NCBI GenBank assembly: GCA_003963235.1
Contig: RXKF01000042.1
Span: 1-36,013 of the forward strand
From: Rickettsiales bacterium
GTDB lineage: Bacteria; Pseudomonadota; Alphaproteobacteria; Rickettsiales; Rickettsiaceae
Length of the DNA: 36,013 bases
Direction: 5' to 3'
Shown here one piece after another: positions 1-8,307 of the stretch. Every line of letters begins with the position of its first letter. The stretch's first letter is position 1. The notes beneath the pieces were generated by a model. That model was given only the letters and a program-made list of their open reading frames with translations, was not told the DNA's origin and made no database searches. The translations under genes and the position numbers were made by a program.

Positions 1-158
1 GCCATGAGATTTGATAAAATGGATCATTCCTTCCTTAGTTTCATTGCTCTTGCTATCGCCAAATTATTTAAATTATTTTGCCATGAGATTTGATAAAATG
101 GATCATTCCTTCCTTAGTTTCATTGCTCTTGCTATCGCCAAATTATTTAAATTATTTT
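1..158. repeat. Two tandem copies of a 79-bp unit
   Basis: Bases 1-79 and 80-158 are identical as far as I can read, each beginning gccatgagatttgat. The window starts at a unit boundary, so more copies may lie upstream. A 79-bp unit is not a multiple of three, so open frames crossing it shift between copies; this argues against a protein repeat. I see no transposase. It is probably a slipped-strand or intergenic tandem duplication. Confidence 0.9.
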
Positions 159-379
159 GTTATCAGTGCCATAGACTATATTCTATGCTGAAAGTATGGT
201 TTCTATCATTTTGATAAAGGTAAGTTTCTTCGCTTGATTTAATCTTATAAAATGTTCTTCTAACAGACCTCTCAAATTTCCTTATTTCACTTAAATTCGC
301 AATTGAATAAATTATTTTTTATAACAGATTTAATTTGGTTTTGAAAAAAGATCTATTTTTTTGACATTTATAAAGAGAC

Positions 380-408
380 TTGAAAAAAACTTTTTATAGA
401 AATATAAA
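380..408 (+). promoter_or_regulatory. Candidate sigma-70 promoter for the 556-1218 gene
   Basis: A -35 TTGAAA at 380-385 and a -10 TATAAA at 403-408 are separated by exactly 17 bases. It lies about 65 bases before the mini-ORF at 474 and about 150 before the gene at 556. In such A+T-rich DNA chance matches are common, so this is a candidate only. The remaining gap 215-473 shows nothing else I can name. Confidence 0.5.
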
Positions 409-473
409 CTTACTTACTTAATTAACTATTTATTAATTTATATATAGCATAATATTTAATAAGTAAGGAAGTA

Positions 474-527
474 ATGATGAAAAAATTTAATCATAAAAAT
501 ATTTTTTTAGTTTTATTTCCTTATTAA
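474..527 (+). CDS. 17-codon mini-ORF, possible leader peptide or remnant
   Basis: ATG-ATG at 474-479 is preceded at close range by a purine-rich AAGGAAG, the best ribosome-binding site in this upstream region. The frame encodes MMKKFNHKNIFLVLFPY and stops at 525-527, 28 bases before the ATG of the next gene, whose own ribosome-binding site is weak. The peptide has a basic start and hydrophobic end, like the first part of a signal peptide. It could be a translated leader, a decayed signal sequence, or chance. Confidence 0.3.
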   Translation: MMKKFNHKNIFLVLFPY

Positions 528-555
528 TTTAATCAACTTTTATTTTGGAATTACT

Positions 556-1218
556 ATGGGAAAGAAAAACGAAGAAGTTAAACATCAAGACAAAGGTGAC
601 AAACACAAGAAAAAACATGAAGACAAAGAAGGCGGATTTTTTGATACAGTAAAAAAGGCTGCTGAAAAAGCTGTACCAATTGTAGAGCAAGTTCTACCAT
701 TTGTAAAAATTGCAGTTGATAAATTATTCAACAAAGATCCTCAAAAAATTACAACCAATCCATCTGAGCAAGAAACAATTGCAGCAATAGCATCAAATGA
801 GAGTTCTTTGTCTGCAATTACACAAATTTTACAAAATACTGTATCTGGGTTAATTGTAGCGCCAGCTGGATTAGTAAATACAGATAGTGATTCTAAAGTA
901 GAAGGAATTGAATTAAAATTACCAAAACCATTAAGAGATCACGATCATCACCATTTAACAAATATTATTAGTAAATTAGTTACTACTTTAGCTAAGGTGG
1001 TTGAAAAATCTCCAGATACTCAAGCAACAATTAATACTAAGACAACAGTTGCAATTGATAATTCTGGTGCAAAACCAATGATTAAGTTAACGCCAAATGA
1101 GCAAGTAGCTGCTGCTACGGATGTTGCACGAGAGATTAATGTTGAGGAGGTTAATACTACTGCACAAGTAGATCTTGCTGGTGCTATTACTGATTTACAT
1201 ATAGAGGATCAAGCATAA
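556..1218 (+). CDS. Hypothetical Lys-rich protein, 220 aa
   Basis: I do not recognise this protein. Residues 1-27 are almost entirely charged (Lys, Glu, Asp, His). Residues 28-60 read as an amphipathic helix alternating Lys/Glu with Val, Ile and Phe, and are followed by a region rich in Thr, Ser, Ala and Val. A short His cluster (HDHHH) lies near residue 130, and the C-terminal quarter is acidic. There is no signal peptide or clear membrane span and no catalytic motif. It has its own candidate promoter upstream and a strong hairpin terminator downstream, so it is probably a monocistronic, expressed gene. The low-complexity composition resembles lineage-restricted rickettsial proteins, but function is unknown. 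ATG 556 is used; a better ribosome-binding site sits at the mini-ORF upstream. Confidence 0.7.
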   Translation: MGKKNEEVKHQDKGDKHKKKHEDKEGGFFDTVKKAAEKAVPIVEQVLPFVKIAVDKLFNKDPQKITTNPSEQETIAAIASNESSLSAITQILQNTVSGLIVAPAGLVNTDSDSKVEGIELKLPKPLRDHDHHHLTNIISKLVTTLAKVVEKSPDTQATINTKTTVAIDNSGAKPMIKLTPNEQVAAATDVAREINVEEVNTTAQVDLAGAITDLHIEDQA

Positions 1219-1260
1219 TTTTTAATAATAGAAATATTTAAAATATAAAGTATTTCATTT

Positions 1261-1312
1261 AAAAATCTCCTGATTAATAATCAATAATAGTCATTAATCA
1301 GGAGAGTTTTTT
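1261..1312. terminator. Bidirectional rho-independent terminator
   Basis: A perfect 13-bp stem (1266-1278 with 1293-1305) encloses a 14-base loop. It is flanked by five A on the left and six T on the right, so it can end transcription of the plus-strand gene at 1218 and of lon coming from the other side. Confidence 0.88.
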
Positions 1313-1334
1313 ATATCTTAAAGATAATTCAAAT

Positions 1335-3686
1335 TTAGGATGAAAATTGTTCTTCAGACTTTTTATTAGTTAAATCAACCAATGCATGAGATATAACTTG
1401 CTCAATAGTTGCTACTGGAATAATTTTCAGCTTGTCTTTAATGTTATCAGGAATATCTTTTAGGTCTTTAACATTATCCTCAGGGATCAATACAATTTTT
1501 ATTCCTCCACGTCTTGCAGCAAGTAGCTTTTCTTTTAGTCCACCAATAGGCAGTACCTTACCACGAAGAGTAATTTCACCAGTCATTGCAACGTTTCGAT
1601 TGACAGGTTTTTTACACATCAAAGATGCAATAGTAGTAAATATTGCAATACCAGCAGAAGGACCATCTTTCGGCGTTGCTCCTTCTGGAACGTGAAGATG
1701 AATATCCATTTCCTTATAATCTTTTTCTTCTAATCCCAAATTTTTAGCCCGCGATAGAAAACAACTATATGCTGCTTCTGCAGATTCTTTCATTACCTCG
1801 CCTAGTTTACCAGTTGATTTAATGCCGCCCTTTCCTAAAAAACATGCAGCTTCAATGCTCAATAATTCGCCACCAACTTCAGTATAAGCAAGACCAGTGG
1901 TGACGCCAATTTGATCTTCTTTTTCAGCAAGTCCAAAGCGATATTTTTTTACGCCAAGATACTCTTCTAGATCAGATGGATTAATTGTGATTGTTTTTAT
2001 TGTTTTGTCCCTTAAAATTCTAGTCAGAACTTTTCTTAATAATGCACCAATTTCACGTTCAAGAGATCTAACTCCTGACTCTTTAGTATAATATCTGATT
2101 AGATCTAAAATTGTCTCATCAGGAATTGAAATCTCATGTGGTTTCATCCCATGAGCTTTTAATTGCTTAGTAATTAGATGATTTTTTGCAATTTCAAGTT
2201 TTTCTTCTTCAATGTAGCCACTAATGTTGATTATTTCCATCCGATCAAGTAGTGCTCTTGGTAAGTCGTATGAATTAGCAGTGGCAATAAACACTATGTC
2301 TGATAGATCATACTCTACTTCTAGATAATGATCAGTAAAATGTGAATTTTGCTCAGGATCAAGAACCTCTAAAAGCGCTGATGCAGGATCGCCTCTAAAA
2401 TCAGCACTCATTTTATCAATTTCATCGAGTAGCATAACTGGATTATCTACTTTAGCTTTTTTAATTAAAGTGATTATTTTACCAGGCATCGAGCCAAGAT
2501 AGGTTTTTCGATGTCCTCTAATTTCTGCTTCATCGCGCACTCCACCTAATGCAAACTTACTATATTTCCTGCCCATGGCTTCTGCAATTGATTTAACCAA
2601 AGAAGTTTTACCAACGCCAGGAGGGCCAATTAAGCATAAAATAGGGCCACGTAGTTTGCGTGATCTCTTGAGGACTGATAAATATTCAATTATTCTTTCT
2701 TTTACTTTTTTTAAACCATAATGATCACGATCAAGAATATCTTCAGTTTTTTTAATTTCAATATGCGTTTGATCCGTTTTTCCCCAAGGAAGAGAAAGTA
2801 AAGTATCTAAATAATTCCTAACAACGGAAGACTCAGCTGACATTGGATTCATCATCTTAAGTTTTTTAAGCTCGGAGTCTGCTTTTTCTTTAGCTTCTTT
2901 TGATAATTTTAATTTTTTAATTTTTTTCTCTATATCAAAAAAATCCGATTTGTCATTACCACCATCCATTTCATGCTGAATGGCTTTCATTTGCTCATTT
3001 AAGTAAAATTCTCTTTGAGTTTTTTCAATTTGTTTTTTAACGCGTTGTTGCACTAATTGCTCAGTATTGGCTTGAGTGTTTTCTGAAATAATAATATCAA
3101 GCAGCATTTCTGCGCGTTTTTTTACATCACGTTGCTCTAGTAACCCTTGCTTGATTTCAACCTTAGATGTTAAATGTGAAGCTATTATATTTGTTATATA
3201 ACTGGGATTTTTTTGTTCATTAAGAATATTTAAAATCTCAAGATTAATTTTTTTATTTGTTCTTGCATAATCTTTAAAAGAATCTATTACTGATTCAGTA
3301 ATTTCATTCAGACTATCCAAGTCAGACACTTCGTTGTCGCTTACCACCTGATATTCTGCAACAAATAAATTTGTGTCAGTAATATTTGATAATTTAACTC
3401 TATTAACAACTTCAACCAGAATCTTTGCATTATTATTAGGTAATTTTACGGTCTGAATAATTTTTGCTAAAACTCCAGTTGTATATAGATCATGAAGAGT
3501 TGGCTCTTCTAAATCTTGTTTTTTTTGAGTAGTTAGCAATATATGTTGCCCATCGTCAGTTTTTTTAGCAGCAAGCAGTGCGTTAAGTGATTTTTCTCTG
3601 CCTATAAATATAGGAGCTATTGTTCCAGGAAGTATAATAACATCACGAAGGATTAATAAAGGCAGTGATTTTTTTTCAAGTGTCAT
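1335..3686 (-). CDS. lon: ATP-dependent protease Lon
   Basis: Lon is the cytosolic AAA+ serine protease that degrades damaged and selected regulatory proteins. The 783-residue length is typical of the family (784 in E. coli). The N-terminal substrate-recognition domain spans about residues 8-200, followed by a charged helical segment at 210-280. The AAA+ module has Walker A GPPGVGKT at 354-361 and Walker B VMLLDEID at 417-424. The protease domain carries PKDGPSAG with catalytic Ser677 and GGLKEK with catalytic Lys720, the same 43-residue spacing as in E. coli. It is transcribed alone from a good promoter at 3736-3764 and ends at a strong shared terminator. No clpX or hupB neighbour is present here, unlike in many proteobacteria. 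Confidence 0.98.
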   Translation of the reverse strand: MTLEKKSLPLLILRDVIILPGTIAPIFIGREKSLNALLAAKKTDDGQHILLTTQKKQDLEEPTLHDLYTTGVLAKIIQTVKLPNNNAKILVEVVNRVKLSNITDTNLFVAEYQVVSDNEVSDLDSLNEITESVIDSFKDYARTNKKINLEILNILNEQKNPSYITNIIASHLTSKVEIKQGLLEQRDVKKRAEMLLDIIISENTQANTEQLVQQRVKKQIEKTQREFYLNEQMKAIQHEMDGGNDKSDFFDIEKKIKKLKLSKEAKEKADSELKKLKMMNPMSAESSVVRNYLDTLLSLPWGKTDQTHIEIKKTEDILDRDHYGLKKVKERIIEYLSVLKRSRKLRGPILCLIGPPGVGKTSLVKSIAEAMGRKYSKFALGGVRDEAEIRGHRKTYLGSMPGKIITLIKKAKVDNPVMLLDEIDKMSADFRGDPASALLEVLDPEQNSHFTDHYLEVEYDLSDIVFIATANSYDLPRALLDRMEIINISGYIEEEKLEIAKNHLITKQLKAHGMKPHEISIPDETILDLIRYYTKESGVRSLEREIGALLRKVLTRILRDKTIKTITINPSDLEEYLGVKKYRFGLAEKEDQIGVTTGLAYTEVGGELLSIEAACFLGKGGIKSTGKLGEVMKESAEAAYSCFLSRAKNLGLEEKDYKEMDIHLHVPEGATPKDGPSAGIAIFTTIASLMCKKPVNRNVAMTGEITLRGKVLPIGGLKEKLLAARRGGIKIVLIPEDNVKDLKDIPDNIKDKLKIIPVATIEQVISHALVDLTNKKSEEQFSS

Positions 3687-3735
3687 TACTTATAGAAACC
3701 TTAATAAATTTTTCTGTATTATATTGCTTGTTGAA

Positions 3736-3764
3736 TATATAGTATCTATAGATAATCTTTTCAA
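3736..3764 (-). promoter_or_regulatory. lon promoter with palindromic spacer
   Basis: On the minus strand TTGAAA (3759-3764) and TATATA (3736-3741) are 17 bases apart, about 50 bases before the lon ATG. The spacer contains the perfect 12-bp palindrome TATCTATAGATA at 3743-3754, a possible operator. A weaker plus-strand pair, TTGTTG (3728-3733) and GATAAT (3751-3756), overlaps it and could serve the divergent gene at 3816. Confidence 0.55.
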
Positions 3765-3815
3765 GATATAATAAATATATGGTATCATTTACTTATCGCC
3801 AATAGTACTAAAAAC

Positions 3816-4820
3816 ATGGATAAAACAGAACAAACTGCTGTGATGGTGAAAAAAGCTCACAATAGAATTATTAAATACATTCATAAAACACCAATAATCC
3901 AATTGGAAAAGTTGAATGAAATGGTTAGTAATAATATTTATTTCAAAATGGATTCGATGCAGATAACGGGTGCATTTAAAATTCGGGGTGTACTAAATTT
4001 TTTATTATCAATGCAAGAAAAAGCAAACTTACCATCTAAAATTGTAGGTTATAGCACTGGTAATCACGGACTTGCTATGGCGTATGCTGCAAAAATGCTG
4101 AATATTACAGCTCGAGTGTATTTGCCAAAAAATGTTTCGTTAATCAAGAAAAATATTGCTGCTTATTATGGTGCAGAAATTATTGAAGTAGATACTAGGC
4201 AAGAGGCAGAAGACTTGGCTTTACATGATAGTTTAAATGGTTTCACATATTTGCACCCATCTGATAGTGATTTAACGATCGCTGGTGCAGGCACAATGTG
4301 TTTTGAAGCATTGTTAGAAATGCAAACCATGAATATTTCTCCTGATTACATCTTTGCTCCTTGTGGTGGTGGGGGCTTACTTGCGGGCAGCTATTTAGCT
4401 AAAGAATTATTATCGCCAAATGCCGAATTTCATGGAGTAGAGCCATTAAATGCGAATGATGCATATAAAACACTTGAGTCTGGTTCCTTATTTCGTTTTA
4501 AAGATTCACCAAACACCGTGGCTGATGGTCTACGTGCCCTTTCAGTTTCAATGCGAACACTTGAATCTTTAAAAAAACTAGATAGATTTCATTTGGTTTC
4601 AGAGGAGTCTATTTTATTTTGGACTGCATATTTAATTCAAACTATGAAACAACCATGTGAGCCATCCGCTGCAATAAGCATAGCTGCAGCCTATGAAATG
4701 ATTAAGACCAATAATATTCATGGTAAAAATATATTAATTTTAATCACTGGCGGCAACATCGATCCTGAATTTTATCAAAAGATGAGCAAGATGGATATTA
4801 CTATTAATCCAAAGATATGA
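3816..4820 (+). CDS. Threonine/serine dehydratase-like PLP enzyme
   Basis: This is a fold-type II pyridoxal-phosphate enzyme of the threonine dehydratase / serine racemase group (IlvA/TdcB catalytic domain). The PLP-binding lysine is Lys55 in the segment TGAFKIRG. The substrate loop STGNHG is at 80-85 and the phosphate-binding Gly-rich loop CGGGG at 183-187; a C-terminal TGGN motif lies near residue 315. At 334 residues it has the catalytic domain only, with no ACT regulatory domain, so feedback control by isoleucine is not expected. Likely reactions are deamination of threonine to 2-oxobutyrate or of serine to pyruvate, a useful step for a bacterium living on host amino acids; racemase activity is an alternative. 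It converges on nlpD, with only five bases between the stop codons. Confidence 0.85.
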   Translation: MDKTEQTAVMVKKAHNRIIKYIHKTPIIQLEKLNEMVSNNIYFKMDSMQITGAFKIRGVLNFLLSMQEKANLPSKIVGYSTGNHGLAMAYAAKMLNITARVYLPKNVSLIKKNIAAYYGAEIIEVDTRQEAEDLALHDSLNGFTYLHPSDSDLTIAGAGTMCFEALLEMQTMNISPDYIFAPCGGGGLLAGSYLAKELLSPNAEFHGVEPLNANDAYKTLESGSLFRFKDSPNTVADGLRALSVSMRTLESLKKLDRFHLVSEESILFWTAYLIQTMKQPCEPSAAISIAAAYEMIKTNNIHGKNILILITGGNIDPEFYQKMSKMDITINPKI

Positions 4821-4825
4821 ATATA

Positions 4826-5803
4826 TTAAAACTTTATATAATTCATTGGATCTTTAGCGATTTTACCTTCACGAATGCCAAAATGAAGTTGGGGTTGTTT
4901 CACTTTGCCAGTGCTTCCGACATAACCAACAACATCTCCTTGAGCAATAACAGCCCCTTTCTTTAAAACTATATCTTGCATGTGGGCGTAAGATACAACT
5001 ATATTTTTATTATCGAGTTTTATTATAACTAAATTACCAAAAGTTGCGTCGTAATCTGCATAGATAACTTTACCGTTTGTACTAGATAAAATTTTAGTGC
5101 CGGCTTTTGCTGCAATACTAACGCCTTTATTAGTGCCAAGATCAGTTTTTTCACCAAATTTAACAATTATTTCTCCTTGTAGTGGGGAAATAAACTCAGA
5201 TGTTGCTATTTTTTCAACAACAGGCGCGCTTTCTTTAACCAATGGTTTAATTTCTTCATTCAATATATTAACATCATCGTCATCAGTTACTGGAGTAGTC
5301 TTGATAGTTTTTTGTTTACTGGTCGGTATTTTTAAAATCTGAAACTCATCCAGATAATATGGTGTCACTAAATCATTGGATGTAATAATATCTTGAGTGG
5401 CAACTTTATATTTTTGAGCGATATCTTCTATTGTTTCGCCATTTTGTACTTCATGGTAGATAAATTGTTCTTTAGTATTTGTTTCTTTAATTGTTGCAAT
5501 CGGTGTTTCTTGATTGGAAGCTTGGTTTGGGGATACAACAAAATCATCATCTTTTAATTGGTTTTCGTCAGTTATATCTTTTAAGGTTTCAGTTTGTTTA
5601 ACTTCGATAATATCATGATCCACATTAGTGTTATCAATAATTTCACCTTCATTTTCGTCTATGATAGGCTTTGGCTTAAATGGAGTTACTGGTGTTTTTG
5701 CAACTTGCTGATCACCATAATGATATTCAATAGGAGCAACTTTTTTAGTAATTGCGCAGGAACTTATGAATAATAATAAGATTAAAAAGCTTTGTTTTTT
5801 CAT
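4826..5803 (-). CDS. nlpD: NlpD-like LysM/M23 lipoprotein (likely amidase activator)
   Basis: The 325-residue product starts with a lipoprotein signal ending in ISSC, with the lipidated cysteine at 16. A long acidic linker follows (50-110), then a LysM peptidoglycan-binding domain (about 116-159) and a C-terminal LytM/M23 domain (about 203-325). In active M23 peptidases the first zinc site is H-x(3)-D in HxGxDIAA; here it reads NKGVSIAA (225-232), so both ligands are lost. The later histidines are kept (His274 in YAHM, His307 in LHFG). This pattern matches NlpD/EnvC-type proteins, which do not cut peptidoglycan but activate division amidases. It is likely an outer-membrane lipoprotein acting in the periplasm at septation. 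A candidate promoter is at 5863-5891. Confidence 0.88.
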   Translation of the reverse strand: MKKQSFLILLLFISSCAITKKVAPIEYHYGDQQVAKTPVTPFKPKPIIDENEGEIIDNTNVDHDIIEVKQTETLKDITDENQLKDDDFVVSPNQASNQETPIATIKETNTKEQFIYHEVQNGETIEDIAQKYKVATQDIITSNDLVTPYYLDEFQILKIPTSKQKTIKTTPVTDDDDVNILNEEIKPLVKESAPVVEKIATSEFISPLQGEIIVKFGEKTDLGTNKGVSIAAKAGTKILSSTNGKVIYADYDATFGNLVIIKLDNKNIVVSYAHMQDIVLKKGAVIAQGDVVGYVGSTGKVKQPQLHFGIREGKIAKDPMNYIKF

Positions 5804-5862
5804 TGTCTATGAATATAATTTTATTTTGTTAATTTAATGATGTTTGTATTTGATCACATTAT

Positions 5863-5891
5863 ATATTAACATATGCTGACTTGTATATCAA
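5863..5891 (-). promoter_or_regulatory. Candidate nlpD promoter
   Basis: On the minus strand TTGATA (5886-5891) and TAATAT (5863-5868) are 17 bases apart, about 60 bases before the nlpD start. It sits in the divergent nlpD/rpiB gap; I found no equally good plus-strand promoter for rpiB. Confidence 0.45.
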
Positions 5892-5903
5892 AAAGGGTGT
5901 ATT

Positions 5904-6338
5904 ATGCAAAATTATGATCTGGCAATAGCTAGCGATCACACAGGTGTTATGCTTAAATATAAAATTATTAAGATGCTCGAGGATCAAAAAATGAAAATAT
6001 TGGATCTTGGTACAGATAATGATGAAAAAGTAGATTATCCAGATTATGCAAATAAAGTTGTTGAAGTGCTTATTGAACAAACAGCTAATTTAGGGATTTT
6101 AATTTGTGGAACAGGTATCGGCATGTCCATTGCCGCAAATCGAAGCTCAGATATCAGAGCAGCATTATGTTTTAATGAATTCATGGCAGAGCGAGCAAGG
6201 TTGCATAATGATGCAAATATTTTAGTGCTTGGTAGTAAAATATGCGAAGATGATATTGCTTTGAAAATGGTCAATATATTTTTAAATACCAAGTTTGAGG
6301 GTGGAAGACATTTAAGGCGAATCTCAAAAATAAGCTGA
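5904..6338 (+). CDS. rpiB: Ribose-5-phosphate isomerase B
   Basis: RpiB interconverts ribose 5-phosphate and ribulose 5-phosphate. The 144-residue length is normal. The N-terminal SDHTG (10-14) gives the phosphate-binding region. CGTGIGMSIAANR contains the catalytic cysteine Cys68 and the oxyanion loop, and His101-Asn102 matches the ring-opening His-Asn of the family. The start ATG has AAGGGTG just upstream. The gene stands alone between nlpD (divergent) and the tRNA gene. In reduced rickettsial genomes the pentose phosphate pathway is usually incomplete, so this may interconvert imported pentose phosphates. A LacA/RpiB-type sugar isomerase is the only reasonable alternative. Confidence 0.94.
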   Translation: MQNYDLAIASDHTGVMLKYKIIKMLEDQKMKILDLGTDNDEKVDYPDYANKVVEVLIEQTANLGILICGTGIGMSIAANRSSDIRAALCFNEFMAERARLHNDANILVLGSKICEDDIALKMVNIFLNTKFEGGRHLRRISKIS

Positions 6339-6452
6339 TAAAAAATTATCATATAAAAACGGAATACTAAAAAATATAAATTCTTATTGCTTTTTTCCTC
6401 AAATGTTAGTAAAAATTGATCATTATGTTTTAATATATATTTTAACATTTTT

Positions 6453-6526
6453 GGCCAGGTAGCAAAATGGTAATGCCGTGGACTGCAAATCCTCTATCGC
6501 CGGTTCGATTCCGGCTCTGGCCTCCA
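6453..6526 (+). tRNA. tRNA-Cys (GCA)
   Basis: The acceptor stem GGCCAGG (6453-6459) pairs with TCTGGCC (6516-6522) with one G-U pair. The anticodon loop CTGCAAA gives anticodon GCA for cysteine, the T arm reads GGTTCGATTCC, and the discriminator is T (U73), the cysteine identity base. CCA (6524-6526) is encoded. Confidence 0.97.
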
Positions 6527-6551
6527 CTTCTATTTCATAAAAAATATTCAA

Positions 6552-7490
6552 ATGCTATATTCTGAACAATTCTTGGAAATGAATTTAGCCGAGCGTGGCA
6601 TTGCGCAAAATACTTTGATTAGTTATAGGCGTGACTTACAGGATTTTAATTTTTTCTTAAAACAAATAAAAAAACAAGAACTTGAAATAGTTTCTTATGA
6701 TATAGAACTTTATATCAAATTGCTTAGTGCGAATAGTATCAATGCTCGTTCAATAAATCGAAAAATTTCAACAATAAAAAATTATTATAATTTTTTGATA
6801 AGTGAGAATCATACGTTATTCAATCCAGTATTCACTGTTGATTTACCAAAATACCAAACTAAATTACCCAAAATTCTTAGCATAGATGAAATTAAAGCTC
6901 TTATGCAAAGCTGTAATAAAGATGAAACAATTGAAGGCATACGCTTAAGCGCTATGATTCATTTAATATATGCAACAGGAATGCGAGTTAGTGAGCTAGT
7001 GTCATTGAAAATTAGCGACATTACAAGCGGCAGTAAATCAGAAAATATTAGACAATCATTTAATATTAGAGGAAAAGGAGGAAAGGAGCGAATTGTTGTT
7101 CTTAATGATAAGGCAAAAATAACGATAGAAAAATATTTAAAAATTAGAGAGAAGTTTTGCGCAAATGCAAAATCAACAAATAAAATTTATTTTTTTTCTA
7201 GTGATTCAGGCAGTGGTCATATGACACGGCAAAATTTCGGTCAACTATTAAAGAAAGCGACATTGGCTGCAAATCTAGATCCAGGACGTGTTTCACCTCA
7301 TATATTAAGACATAGTTTTGCTAGTCATTTGCTCGAAGGGGGAGCTGATTTAAGAGTAATTCAAGAGCTATTGGGTCATTCAGATATTGGCACCACGCAA
7401 ATATATACTCAAGTGCAAGTTGGATATTTAAAAAAAGTTTTACAAGATTTTCATCCTTTAGAACAAAATGATAAAAATTTAAATAATTAA
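6552..7490 (+). CDS. xerD: Tyrosine recombinase XerD
   Basis: With XerC, XerD resolves chromosome dimers at dif. The 312-residue product has the N-terminal SAM-like DNA-binding domain (about 1-100) and the C-terminal catalytic domain. Catalytic residues are Arg145 (ATGMRVSE), a lysine in GKGGKER, His250 and Arg253 (PHILRHSF), His276 (LLGHSD) and the nucleophile Tyr285 (TTQIYTQ). The segment [20 protein letters not shown] and the tail leading to HPL fit XerD better than XerC; the XerC partner lies 7.4 kb downstream. It starts 25 bases after the tRNA and may share its transcript. The downstream gap holds a repeat element. Confidence 0.92.
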   Translation: MLYSEQFLEMNLAERGIAQNTLISYRRDLQDFNFFLKQIKKQELEIVSYDIELYIKLLSANSINARSINRKISTIKNYYNFLISENHTLFNPVFTVDLPKYQTKLPKILSIDEIKALMQSCNKDETIEGIRLSAMIHLIYATGMRVSELVSLKISDITSGSKSENIRQSFNIRGKGGKERIVVLNDKAKITIEKYLKIREKFCANAKSTNKIYFFSSDSGSGHMTRQNFGQLLKKATLAANLDPGRVSPHILRHSFASHLLEGGADLRVIQELLGHSDIGTTQIYTQVQVGYLKKVLQDFHPLEQNDKNLNN

Positions 7491-7594
7491 ACTGTTATCA
7501 AGTTTCTGCGCTAGAATGTATGAAGCCTTTTTTAACAAAGGGATTAAAAAGAATAAAAAGTTAAAAAATCTCTGAGAAAATAATGAAGTAAAGG

Positions 7595-7753
7595 TATATG
7601 GTAATTTAAGTTGAACTATGCGTAATTCCATATGTTACTTCCACGAAAGCTGAAGATCCAGAAAAGTAGCGTGTATGATAGATTCTTAGCCTTGGGCAAG
7701 AATGACAATTCCTTGAACAATTTGCACAAACCTCAACTGAAGTTTACTATATA
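7595..7753. repeat. MITE-like element with about 20-bp imperfect terminal inverted repeats
   Basis: The left end tatatggtaatttaagttga (7595-7614) is nearly the reverse complement of 7733-7753, giving a 159-bp noncoding unit between xerD and zapA. Its right third reappears at about 25182-25247 downstream of ubiD, including the shared string ttgaacaatt-gcacaaacctcaact (7713-7738 and 25193-25218). There is no open frame inside. This looks like a small non-autonomous mobile or palindromic repeat. I see no clear target duplication. The rest of the gap (7491-7594) shows nothing further. Confidence 0.55.
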
Positions 7754-7756
7754 ATT

Positions 7757-7784
7757 AAAAAGCTCACAAAAATTATTGTTGTGA
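7757..7784 (-). terminator. Candidate terminator of the zapA operon
   Basis: On the minus strand, a 6-bp stem (TCACAA/TTGTGA, 7764-7769 with 7779-7784) starts just past the zapA stop and is followed by GC and a T run. The stem is short, so strength is uncertain. Confidence 0.45.
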
Positions 7785-7787
7785 TTT

Positions 7788-8099
7788 TTAAATATGTTTT
7801 ACTTTATTTGAAACTATTTCAAGTTCATTGAATATTGCAGATAATTGTTTATCAAAATCCTGAGTGATATTATTCAGAGCTTCTCCGCCAGCTAATTGAA
7901 TATTGGCTTGCTTAAGATCCATGAGTTTTAAAGCTTCCATGACTATTAATAATTCAAAAGAAGCATATTTATTTGTCTCAGACATTTCTCTTAAATCAGT
8001 ATCTAGTTTTTCAGCAAGCATTAAAATTCTTTCTTTGCTATCTTCGGAACAGGAAAGATTAAAATTTTTATTATTGATTGTTATTGTTACTATTGACAT
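7788..8099 (-). CDS. zapA: Cell division protein ZapA
   Basis: ZapA binds and cross-links FtsZ filaments. Starting at the ATG at 8099 gives 103 residues beginning MSIVTITINNKNF, the usual ZapA opening strand with length typical of the family; an in-frame ATG at 8150 would add 17 residues with no ZapA counterpart. The N-terminal domain (1-50) has SKERILMLAEKLD, followed by a helix (AMKL-type region LLIVMEALKLMDLKQ) and a C-terminal coiled coil (about 65-103). It overlaps the end of the upstream coiled-coil gene by 29 bases, suggesting coupled translation. It is the last gene of the minus-strand glutamate dehydrogenase cassette. Confidence 0.85.
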   Translation of the reverse strand: MSIVTITINNKNFNLSCSEDSKERILMLAEKLDTDLREMSETNKYASFELLIVMEALKLMDLKQANIQLAGGEALNNITQDFDKQLSAIFNELEIVSNKVKHI

Positions 8100-8307
8100 A
8101 ATGACTTCTAATTTGTTCAAGCTCTTTAATATATTCCTTAATCTGATCAAGAGTTTTCTGATTATTCAATCTCAAATTTTCGTTTTGAGATTTAAGATCA
8201 TTTATAATCTTTCCCTGATTATTTATTTTAGTCAGTAAGCCATCAATATTGCCATCAATTTCTTTAATAAGATTGATCAAATGTTGTTTCGTTATTTTCA
8301 TCATCAT
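8071..8307 (-). CDS. Small coiled-coil protein, ZauP-like
   Basis: This 78-residue protein is almost wholly helical with heptad-like spacing of Ile and Leu (about residues 8-68) and an Asn-rich tail. It has no signal peptide. Its place directly upstream of and overlapping zapA matches the alphaproteobacterial ZauP (ZapA upstream protein) arrangement known from Caulobacter, where ZapA and ZauP interact and focus the Z ring. The identification rests on position and coiled-coil character, not on recognised sequence identity. It begins with three consecutive ATG codons (8307, 8304, 8301), any of which could be used, and overlaps the end of the preceding gene by 44 bases. A generic ZapB-like coiled coil is the alternative. 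Confidence 0.65.
   Translation of the reverse strand: MMMKITKQHLINLIKEIDGNIDGLLTKINNQGKIINDLKSQNENLRLNNQKTLDQIKEYIKELEQIRSHYVNSNNNNQ

Noticed and set aside
11-214. Open frame of 67 codons across the tandem repeat at the window start
   Set aside because: The frame arises from noncoding 79-bp repeats whose length is not a multiple of three; no ribosome-binding site or conserved sequence.
6336-6351. Inverted repeat TGATAA/TTATCA at the rpiB stop as a terminator
   Set aside because: Short all-weak stem with no following T run.
6044-6448. Minus-strand frame of 134 codons covering rpiB
   Set aside because: It is the antisense of the clear rpiB gene with no family features.
8100-8150. Longer ZapA start at 8150
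   Set aside because: The extra 17 residues lie inside the upstream gene and have no ZapA counterpart; the family opening strand starts at the ATG at 8099.
7903-8238. Plus-strand frame of 111 codons over zapA and the coiled-coil gene
   Set aside because: Antisense shadow of two supported minus-strand genes.
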